The notes under the pieces were generated by a model. That model was not told where the DNA came from. It did not search any database and was given only the letters and a program-made list of their open reading frames with translations. This document shows, in pieces, positions 24,134 through 30,469 of a DNA stretch of 40,840 bases (positions within the stretch are counted from its first letter, which is position 1; each line of letters opens with the position of its first letter). The stretch lies in NCBI GenBank assembly GCA_029975555.1, contig JARKOY010000089.1, forward strand, positions 1 through 40,840. Direction: 5' to 3'. The DNA comes from Spirochaetia bacterium (GTDB lineage Bacteria > Spirochaetota > Spirochaetia > Treponematales > Rectinemataceae). Position numbers and translations under genes: made by a program.

Positions 24134-25354
24134 ATGAAGAAAGCCAACATGAATATCTTTGCATGGGTGGTCGCAACCATCATGGCCTTTGTCCTGCCAA
24201 TGATGGCGCTCGCAGCCGATAATTCTCAGACGCTGACGGGCACCGTCGTCGAGGTGCAGAAATATGGGAACCTGACGATGGACCTGAAGCCCAAAGCGCT
24301 CTACGATGCAGGATTTGCGCTTGGCGATGTGCTCACGGTCATGGTGAGCGGCAACGTCTTATCTATCCCCTTCTGCACGTCCTACAGCGATGTGGATACA
24401 GGGAGTCTCGTGCTCCGCGACGATCAGAAGAACGATCTGCTCGTCGTGGCCATCAACATGGGTAATTTCTCCACCAAGTACAATGTCAAAGTGGGCGATA
24501 AGATCAGCTTCGCACTCAAGGAGAAGGCGGGCTATCTCTCAGAGTACCTGATCCGCCAGCTTAAGCGCACCAACGTCCGCTCCGACTACGCGACCGATTC
24601 GGTGTTCGCAAATTTCCGCAGCATCGCGACGACGGGTATCGCGCCGGGGCTCATCTACCGCAGCAGCAGCCCCGTCAACAATGAGATCGGCCGCGCCGCC
24701 TACGCGGATGCGCTCGCGAAGGCTGCCGGTATCAAGACCGTGCTCAATCTTGCCGACTCGGCGAAGGATATCGCAGGCTATCTCGCCGCGCCGGGCTTCA
24801 AGTCCGAATACTACAAATCGCTCTATGAGGCGGACAGCGTCGTGCCGCTCAACATGGGTGTGGACCTTGCGGCGCCAGAATTCGGCCAGAAACTCGCCGA
24901 GGGCGTGCGCTTCCTCATCGCCCACGACGGGCCCTTCCTCCTGCACTGCACCGAGGGCAAAGACCGCGCCGGCTTCGTGAGCGCCGTGTTCGAGGCCCTG
25001 ATGGGCGCCAGCCTCGATGAGATCGTCGCCGACTACATGATGAGCTACGAGAACTACTACGGCGTAAAGAAAGGCACCGATCAATACAATGCGATTGCGA
25101 ACAGCAATATTGTGGCGTCGATGACCACTGTGGTCTGCGGACTTCCGAAAGGCACCGACATATCCGGCATTCCGCTCGCAAAGTTCGCGGAGTGGTATCT
25201 CCAGAGCATAGGCCTCAGCAGCAGTGAAATCGCCGCCCTCAAGGCGAAGCTCTCGACGCCGATTCCGGTCTCTGAGGCCAGCACAGAGCTGATCATATTT
25301 GAGTTCAGTGGCTGGGCCGGAGCCGAAAGACAGCCCGTAGAGCTCGCTTCCTGA
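24134..25354 (+). CDS. Exported tyrosine-phosphatase-like protein with an N-terminal SAM-hydroxide-adenosyltransferase C-terminal-like domain
   Basis: A 406-residue protein starting at ATG 24134, six bases after GGAGG. A Sec signal ends near MMALA. Residues about 32-130 (TGTVVEVQKYGNLTMDL, then SYSDVDTGSLVL at 83, then LVVAINMGNFSTKYNVKVGDKISF) resemble the C-terminal beta domain of the DUF62 SAM hydroxide adenosyltransferases/halogenases. The N-terminal catalytic half of that enzyme is absent. Residues about 145-370 are a protein-tyrosine/dual-specificity phosphatase domain with FRSIATTGIAPGLIYRSSSP and the signature HCTEGKDRAG (nucleophile C272, arginine of CX5R present), as in the Y_phosphatase3 family. 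The phosphatase should be active outside the cytoplasm. Its substrate is unknown. Confidence 0.85.
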   Translation: MKKANMNIFAWVVATIMAFVLPMMALAADNSQTLTGTVVEVQKYGNLTMDLKPKALYDAGFALGDVLTVMVSGNVLSIPFCTSYSDVDTGSLVLRDDQKNDLLVVAINMGNFSTKYNVKVGDKISFALKEKAGYLSEYLIRQLKRTNVRSDYATDSVFANFRSIATTGIAPGLIYRSSSPVNNEIGRAAYADALAKAAGIKTVLNLADSAKDIAGYLAAPGFKSEYYKSLYEADSVVPLNMGVDLAAPEFGQKLAEGVRFLIAHDGPFLLHCTEGKDRAGFVSAVFEALMGASLDEIVADYMMSYENYYGVKKGTDQYNAIANSNIVASMTTVVCGLPKGTDISGIPLAKFAEWYLQSIGLSSSEIAALKAKLSTPIPVSEASTELIIFEFSGWAGAERQPVELAS

Positions 25355-25445
25355 TGTTCGGGTAGATCCTTCGGGGGCTCTTGGAAGCATCTCGCCTCCA
25401 CGGCTTCCCGAGGAAGTTGCCCTCCTACGGGCAGGGCTGCCGCGC

Positions 25446-25910
25446 TCAGGCGATGATCTTCAGCACGATCCACAGGATAAGCAGGGCCCACAGCGCGACA
25501 AACACGATGGACGCGGCCGTAGCGGCAGGCGTTCGGACGCGGTCGCCTGTCGCTAGGTGTCGCCAAGCCTCGCGCCTGCACCTGATCATGACGTCGCGCG
25601 GAATGAGTTTTAGGGCAAGGGCTATCATGGCAGGAAGGATGACAAGGTCGTCGAGTTGTCCCAGGATGGGTATGAAATCAGGGATGAGATCGATGGGACT
25701 GAGGGCGTAGGCCACGGTGGCGCCAATGAGGAGCTTGGCGGCCCAAGGCGTCTGCGGAGCTTTAAGGGCGAGGAAAAGAGCCCACATCTGTCGCTTGAGT
25801 TTTTGAGCCCTTTTCTTCAGACTTGCATAGCAAGGGGCAGACCTGCATACCAGCGGCGTGGCCTTTGGATGGCCACCTGTCCCTTGTGTTCTGCTCTTAT
25901 AGGGGGTCAT
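25446..25910 (-). CDS. YkvA-like DUF1232 membrane protein
   Basis: A 154-residue protein whose ATG (25910) overlaps the stop of the MFS gene (ATGA), so its translation is coupled. The segment APQTPWAAKLLIGATVAYALSPIDLIPDFIPILGQLDDLVILPAMIALALKLIP is the DUF1232 hallmark (SPIDLIPDxIPxxGxxDD). A hydrophobic helix lies at the C-terminus. The function of the family is not established. The first 40 residues are basic and lack similarity I can see, so a start at ATG 25787 (MWALFL) is possible. Confidence 0.82.
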   Translation of the reverse strand: MTPYKSRTQGTGGHPKATPLVCRSAPCYASLKKRAQKLKRQMWALFLALKAPQTPWAAKLLIGATVAYALSPIDLIPDFIPILGQLDDLVILPAMIALALKLIPRDVMIRCRREAWRHLATGDRVRTPAATAASIVFVALWALLILWIVLKIIA

Positions 25911-27121
25911 GCGGGGACGTCAGCGCCGGTGGACTGCCGCAGAAGGCTCCTCGTCCTAAAGAAGAAAGGCAGGGCGGTGAGCTGTGTAGCCACCGAGAAG
26001 ATTACGAGGAGGGTCAAGGACCTGTCGTACAGAACCCCCATGATCCAGCTTCCCACAAACCAAAAAGCGCCAAACCCTGCATTGAAGATGCCGAAGGCCG
26101 TGCCGCGCCGCTCTTTCGACACAATCGTGGTGACCGCCGACTTTAAGATAGACTCTTGCGCACCCATGCCGATGCCCCAGAGCACCACGCCCGCAACCGC
26201 CATGGTTTGAGTGCCCGCCAGAAACACGAGCGGCGCAAAAAGCGCGGCAAGTGCCGACGATATGATGATGGCCGTCATCCCCCTTCGGTCGTACATTCTC
26301 CCGAAGAAAAGCGCAGAGAGCGCATCTACGCCCATCGCCACGGAGTAGAGCACCGGCACCACATTGTCAGGGAAGAGTTTCACCTTGGTCATGTGGAAGG
26401 CCATGAGCGGGAAGTCGGCGAACCCCAGAGCCAGAAAACCGATCCCCGCGAAGTAGAACCAATACGCCGACCGCAGTCCATGGCCAGCCACACGCGCCTG
26501 CTCCCTCTCGAACTCGTGCGGCCGCGGGTATTTGTGCTTTGCCACAAGGAGTATCATCAGTGTCACCGCCGCAGGTATGGCGAGGATCGCGAAGCTCAAC
26601 GCGTAGGCGGAGAGCTTGTCGCCGCCCCCCTTCAGCGTGAGCACAAAGAAGAGCACGAGCGGACCTATGAAGGCCCCGATCTGATCGAGAACCTCTTGGA
26701 GCGCAAAGCCCTTGCCAGCTCCAACCTCCGTGGCGGCAAACGAGGCAAGGGTCGTCTTTGCAGGATTTCGTATTGCCTTGCCGAAGCGCTCGAGCACAAT
26801 GAGCCCACATGCGTAAGCCCAACCGAGCCCCGGAGCCAGCGCCAACGCGGGGATTGCGATCAGATTGATCGCGTACCCGGCGATCGTAATGAGCCAGTAT
26901 CGCTTCGTCTTGTCGCTGATGTACCCAGTGATCAGACGCAGCGCGTAGCCGATAAATTCGCCGAGGCCCGAGACGAATCCCACCGTCGATGCCGAAGCCC
27001 CCAGCAAAAGGAGGTACGGCCCCAGGATGCTCCGCGCCCCCTCGTAGGTCAAATCTGAGAAGAGGCTCACTATACCGAGCAGCACGAGAAACGTGTACGC
27101 CGCCTTTTTCTTGCTTTCCAT
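25907..27121 (-). CDS. Major facilitator superfamily transporter
   Basis: A 404-residue membrane protein starting at ATG 27121 behind AAGGAGCG, with about twelve hydrophobic helices. The opening SLFSDLTYEGARSILGPYLLLLGAS and the MFS A-type loop LITGYISDKTKRYWLI are characteristic of a broad group of bacterial MFS exporters. The middle loop ends near residue 215 and the second half begins with AYWFYFAGIGFLALGFADFPLMAFHM. The gene is divergent from a ChrB-N-like regulator gene with strong palindromes between them, which suggests regulated export of a toxic ion or metabolite. The substrate cannot be read. Confidence 0.88.
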   Translation of the reverse strand: MESKKKAAYTFLVLLGIVSLFSDLTYEGARSILGPYLLLLGASASTVGFVSGLGEFIGYALRLITGYISDKTKRYWLITIAGYAINLIAIPALALAPGLGWAYACGLIVLERFGKAIRNPAKTTLASFAATEVGAGKGFALQEVLDQIGAFIGPLVLFFVLTLKGGGDKLSAYALSFAILAIPAAVTLMILLVAKHKYPRPHEFEREQARVAGHGLRSAYWFYFAGIGFLALGFADFPLMAFHMTKVKLFPDNVVPVLYSVAMGVDALSALFFGRMYDRRGMTAIIISSALAALFAPLVFLAGTQTMAVAGVVLWGIGMGAQESILKSAVTTIVSKERRGTAFGIFNAGFGAFWFVGSWIMGVLYDRSLTLLVIFSVATQLTALPFFFRTRSLLRQSTGADVPA

Positions 27122-27155
27122 ACGATGCGCTCCTTGCAACACCTGTTTCAATCGA

Positions 27156-27213
27156 GCATATACTATTTTGATAGTATATGCAACTTGTGTTGCATACAAT
27201 CGGCCGATATACT
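27156..27213. promoter_or_regulatory. Palindromes and promoter between the MFS gene and the ChrB-N-like gene
   Basis: GCATATACTAT-TTTG-ATAGTATATGC (27156-27181) is a perfect inverted repeat with 11-bp arms. TGCAAC-TTGT-GTTGCA (27179-27194) is a second. On the plus strand TTGTGT (27185-27190), 17 bases and TATACT (27208-27213) form a promoter whose start would fall at about 27220, the A of the ATG of the ChrB-N-like gene. On the minus strand the first palindrome lies where the MFS promoter should be. A dimeric regulator bound here could control both directions. Confidence 0.6.
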
Positions 27214-27219
27214 TATGCC

Positions 27220-27768
27220 ATGGAATTTCTCTGCACATGGCTGCTCTTCGCCTATCAGGTGCCTGCCAGCCCCTCGACCCACCGCTCCTACGTTTGGCGG
27301 AAGCTGAAAGCGCTGGGGGCCCTCTACCTCCAGAACTCGCTCTGCATCTTGCCGTCCATAAGCCCCGTGGAAGAAAGATTGCGTCAGCTCCACGAGGAAA
27401 TCCTCAGCCGCAGGGGTACGGCGATTCTTCTCCATATCAGCCTCCTCGACGAGGCGGAACGGGAGGACATCATCGCGCGCTTCAAGCGGCAGATGGAGGA
27501 CGAGTACGGAGAGTTCATCGAACAGTGCGAGGAATTCCATACGGAGCTGGCCAAGGAACGGGCCAAAAACCATCTCACCTTCGGCGAGCTCGAGGAGAAC
27601 GACGTCGACCTCGCGAAGCTCCGGCAGTGGCTACCTAAGCTCCGCGCCCGCGACTTTTTTCAAGTCGACATCGCCAAGGAGGCCGAGGCAGCCTTGGAAT
27701 CATGCGAAGCGGACTTCAGGCAGTTCGAGGCTGAAGTCGAGGCGGCTTCGGGGTACGGAGGGGAATGA
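27220..27768 (+). CDS. ChrB N-terminal-domain-like protein
   Basis: A 182-residue protein starting at ATG 27220. WLLFAYQVPASPSTHRSYVWRKLKALGALYLQNSLCILP at residues about 5-43 is the characteristic start of ChrB proteins, which regulate chromate resistance genes. The rest is charged and helical, with probable coiled-coil stretches (EEFHTELAKERAKNH, EAEAALESCEADFRQFEAEVEAA). The C-terminal chromate-sensing part of full ChrB is not present, so the ligand may differ. No ribosome binding site precedes the ATG; the promoter spacing suggests a leaderless transcript. It is divergent from an MFS transporter and may regulate it. Confidence 0.78.
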   Translation: MEFLCTWLLFAYQVPASPSTHRSYVWRKLKALGALYLQNSLCILPSISPVEERLRQLHEEILSRRGTAILLHISLLDEAEREDIIARFKRQMEDEYGEFIEQCEEFHTELAKERAKNHLTFGELEENDVDLAKLRQWLPKLRARDFFQVDIAKEAEAALESCEADFRQFEAEVEAASGYGGE

Positions 27769-27797
27769 CCAATAAGATCACATCTCTCAAATGATGG

Positions 27798-27840
27798 TAT
27801 AATTGATTATATATATCTGAACAGGGACAGCTGGTGTCTC
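27798..27840 (+). promoter_or_regulatory. Extended -10 promoter and operator-like site of the WYL regulator gene
   Basis: TGGTATAAT (27795-27803) is an extended -10 box without a clear -35. GGGACA-GCTGG-TGTCTC (27824-27840) follows, downstream of the predicted transcript start. Nearly the same site, GGGACA-N5-TGTCCC, occurs at 29082-29098 before the next gene. A repressor bound here would block elongation or initiation. Autoregulation by the WYL protein is the simplest reading. Confidence 0.5.
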
Positions 27841-27888
27841 TGCGCGGACGATACAATAAAAACAAAATCGGGATGACAGAAGGTTACC

Positions 27889-28923
27889 ATGAGCCAAACC
27901 GAACGAATTTTCTACATAGATCGCGAAATCAGGGAGCGCGGGGGCGTGTCTGTCGCCAGCGTGGCCGCAAGATTCGAAGTCTGCGGCCGTCAGGTGAAGC
28001 GCGACATAGAGTACATGCGTGACAGACTCGGAGCGCCCATCGTCTGGTCCGCTGCCCGTCGCCGGTACGAATACTCCCAGGCATGGGACAGTCTCCGCGG
28101 GGCAGACGAGAAGTCACTCCTCTCCCTCGCATTCCTGAAATCCATCCTCGCCCAGTACGCGTACATCCCCGTGCTCTCCAAGGAACTCATCGCCCTCATC
28201 GAGGAACGAATACCAAGCCACTACGCTGCAATAGCCAACAAGGTTCAGTACGAACTGCCCGACCTCGAGCGCATCGAAGACAGCGTCGCCTTCGCCCTGT
28301 GCCGGGCCCTCCTCGAAGCTGTGCCGCTGTCCATCGACTACGTCGATGCGAAAGGCGCACGAAGCGCGCGCTCCATACTTCCCGTCCGGCTCGTCAACTA
28401 TGCGGGCAAGTGGTACTGCGCGGCCCTCGACTCAAAAACCGGCGAACTTCGAACCTTCGCCGTGTCGCGCATTGCGATAGCCGCCCCAACGGATGCCGGA
28501 TCAGCATCTGAGGCCGCAGGGCAAGCCTCCGAGGCGCCAGGCAGCCGCGAAATCCCGGCACCAGAGCCCATTTCCGTGGCGAGTCTTCCCTCTGAAGAAG
28601 CGATCGACAGTTTTCTTTCGTCCTCTTACGGCATCTTCAAGGGCGAGCCCATAGGCCGCGCCACCCTGCGATTCTACGGAGGCGCGGCGCGCGCCGTGCG
28701 CGAACAGCTCTGGCACCGTGACCAAGAACTCTCCAACGCCACCGCTCCGGACGGCAGCCCAGCCCTCGACATGAGCATCCCCGTGCACGACTGGACCGAA
28801 CTTTTGGGCCGCGCCCTGCGCTGCGGCGCCAACTGCGAGGTGATCGGACCTCCGGAATTCCGCGCCCGCTGGGCCGAGGAGATAGCCAAGATGAGGGCGC
28901 TGGCGGAAAAAGCAGATCGTTGA
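27889..28923 (+). CDS. WYL-domain transcriptional regulator
   Basis: A 344-residue protein starting at ATG 27889 behind AGAAGG. The N-terminal winged helix (about 1-65) has VSVASVAARFEVCGRQVKRDIEYMRDRLGAPI, typical of the HTH_11 group that precedes WYL domains. The WYL domain lies around 145-200, with LSIDYVDAKG and VRLVNYAGKWYCAALDSKTGELRTFAVSRI, and a WCX-like C-terminal extension ends in WTELLGRALRCGANCEVIGPPEFRARWAEEI. A spacer rich in alanine and serine (about 205-235) separates the two. WYL regulators bind ligands or nucleic acid, and several (BrxR, CapW) control phage-defence operons. Here a CRISPR locus begins 1.5 kb downstream, with one exported protein gene between. Confidence 0.9.
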   Translation: MSQTERIFYIDREIRERGGVSVASVAARFEVCGRQVKRDIEYMRDRLGAPIVWSAARRRYEYSQAWDSLRGADEKSLLSLAFLKSILAQYAYIPVLSKELIALIEERIPSHYAAIANKVQYELPDLERIEDSVAFALCRALLEAVPLSIDYVDAKGARSARSILPVRLVNYAGKWYCAALDSKTGELRTFAVSRIAIAAPTDAGSASEAAGQASEAPGSREIPAPEPISVASLPSEEAIDSFLSSSYGIFKGEPIGRATLRFYGGAARAVREQLWHRDQELSNATAPDGSPALDMSIPVHDWTELLGRALRCGANCEVIGPPEFRARWAEEIAKMRALAEKADR

Positions 28924-29081
28924 GATGTTGCAATATTCGATGCGCTCCGCAATTCGGGGCGTTGTGCAGCGTAGATCGTTGGGGTTGTTTGAGTATGCCA
29001 GCGCCGACGCGCTGACCAAGCCGACAGCTCCCGCCACAATTCGCGCGCGGAGCAGGCCGTCTAGCGATTTTTTTTATTGTC

Positions 29082-29115
29082 GGGACAACGGGTGTCCCAC
29101 CTGATGGAGTATAAT
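29082..29115 (+). promoter_or_regulatory. Promoter with WYL-type operator before the TagO-like gene
   Basis: GGGACA-ACGGG-TGTCCC (29082-29098) is a perfect 6-bp inverted repeat placed over the -35 region of a TATAAT box at 29110-29115. It matches the site before the WYL regulator gene. The surrounding 328-base gap (28924-29251) otherwise holds an A/T tract at 29068-29079 and no convincing gene. Confidence 0.5.
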
Positions 29116-29251
29116 AAAATTTGCCAAGGAGAGCGAGGTCGAGAACGCAAAGCAACCGATGATGGCGATGCCGCCACGGGATGCGGGGAGTGCGGGCGCA
29201 CGGAAGCCCAGGCACCTACACCGCCGGTTTTTGGGTTTTAGGAGGTAACGC

Positions 29252-29941
29252 ATGCAAAAAACGCAGGCCTTTTTCTTAAAAAAACTTTTTGCAGTCCTGA
29301 TGCTCGTCGCCGTGACCGTTGCAGCCCACGCTCAGGCCACCGGCTCCTACGAAGAACTCGTCGCCGCGCTACGTCAGGCGGCAGCCGAAAAAAACGACGG
29401 GCGCAGGCTCGCCCTGTACGACGCCCTCATGCGGGATTTCGGCATCGCAGAGAACCCTGGAGCGCCGGTAGGCGGAACCATACAGGGCCCCTCGAAGTGG
29501 GTGTTCAACCAGAAGGTCGATCCCTTGACCGACAAACGGCGCTACTTCTTTCTGCTGAAAGCCGACAGCGGCACCAACGAGTACGGCAACAAGCCGACGC
29601 TCATCGTGCGTTCGGACGGAGACGACCTCGAGCTGTACATCAACTGGGACACTTACCTCGGCAACGACACCAACGACTATAAGTACGAAGAGAAATATGT
29701 CACCACCCGCGTCGACTCCGACCAGCCAGAGACTCTGTTGTGGAGCAACTCCACCGACAACAAAGCCTCATTCTGTCCCTGGCATTACACCCTCGACCTC
29801 GTGCGGCGCTTGGGCGAAGGCACCACCTTCGTCGCCCGCTGCACCCCCTACAACGCCAGTCCCATCACCGCAGTCTTCGACATCCGCGGCCTCAAGGCAC
29901 TCTCGATGCCCTACAACGACGTGCTGGGGTGGTGGAAGTGA
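29252..29941 (+). CDS. Exported protein resembling TagO/VasI (type VI secretion-associated family)
   Basis: A 229-residue protein starting at ATG 29252 behind TAGGAGG. A Sec signal ends at AHAQ. After a short helical region, the C-terminal 150 residues follow the VasI/TagO pattern: SKWVFNQKVDPLTDKRRYFFLLKADSG, then KPTLIVRSDGDDLELYINWDTYLG, then TTRVDSDQPETLLWSNSTDNKASF, then TFVARCTPYNASPITAVFDIRGL. This family includes periplasmic proteins linked to some type VI secretion clusters, but many members stand alone. No secretion genes are present here. It follows the WYL regulator and shares its operator-like site. Confidence 0.75.
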   Translation: MQKTQAFFLKKLFAVLMLVAVTVAAHAQATGSYEELVAALRQAAAEKNDGRRLALYDALMRDFGIAENPGAPVGGTIQGPSKWVFNQKVDPLTDKRRYFFLLKADSGTNEYGNKPTLIVRSDGDDLELYINWDTYLGNDTNDYKYEEKYVTTRVDSDQPETLLWSNSTDNKASFCPWHYTLDLVRRLGEGTTFVARCTPYNASPITAVFDIRGLKALSMPYNDVLGWWK

Positions 29942-30469
29942 GGGGGGGATTGAGGCCGAGACCTGGCACCAACGTTGGTCATGGCCGGGAGGACATGAGC
30001 CGTGGAGCAAACACATTCTTGCGCCGTGAAGAGGAGGTGGTATAATCAATCATATATAAATAATCAAGTTATGGAGGAAAGTAGATTGATTTCAGAGGGT
30101 TGTAATCTTTTCGTACATGAAGTTTAAGGTAGTCCAAGATTCATAATATGGGAATAACAATATTTGAAGAAAGCCATAATTTATGGAAAACATCAATACA
30201 ATGAGCGTTTTAGAACAACTTAACGCTCATACTCCTCGAAAGGGGAGGGATGATTCACATAAACTGAAATTGCATCTACTGGTGTCTGTGCTTATCTCTC
30301 TGGAAGAAGGCTCTGAAATTCTAGGCTACACACTGTGTTGCCACGACAACTATAAGGTTATTGGTAACCCATGAGTTAGAGAGAAATGTTCTGGAGGAGG
30401 AGAGGGGCGAAATGTTTTCGCTTCTGATAATAGCTGTAATGCGCTATTGCGCTATTGAGTGTAAATAGA
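29942..30469. other. AT-rich junction between the GC-rich chromosome and the cas operon
   Basis: This 528-base stretch holds the change in base composition, at about 30030. It includes a promoter candidate (30019-30046) and a weak 63-codon frame at 30183-30374 with no good ribosome binding site and no recognisable motif. A tandem repeat TGCGCTAT x2 lies at 30440-30455, just before cas3. I see no tRNA or integrase remnant that would mark an insertion site. Confidence 0.5.
30019..30046 (+). promoter_or_regulatory. Candidate promoter for the cas operon
   Basis: TTGCGC, a 16-base spacer and TATAAT with an upstream TG (TGGTATAAT) form a good extended promoter in the junction region. The cas3 start is about 420 bases further on, so a long leader or a second promoter must be assumed. 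The -10 region resembles that before the WYL regulator gene (27795-27803). Confidence 0.4.

Noticed and set aside
25381-25445. GC-rich stretch with short inverted segments between the phosphatase-like gene and the YkvA-like gene
   Set aside because: The pairings are short and imperfect and no T-run follows, so I could not support a terminator.
29252-29941. Evidence for a type VI secretion system
   Set aside because: Only one TagO/VasI-like protein is present and no structural secretion gene occurs in the window; family members are often found alone.
30183-30374. A 63-codon frame in the junction before cas3
   Set aside because: No good ribosome binding site, no recognisable motif, and AT-rich DNA makes such frames common by chance.
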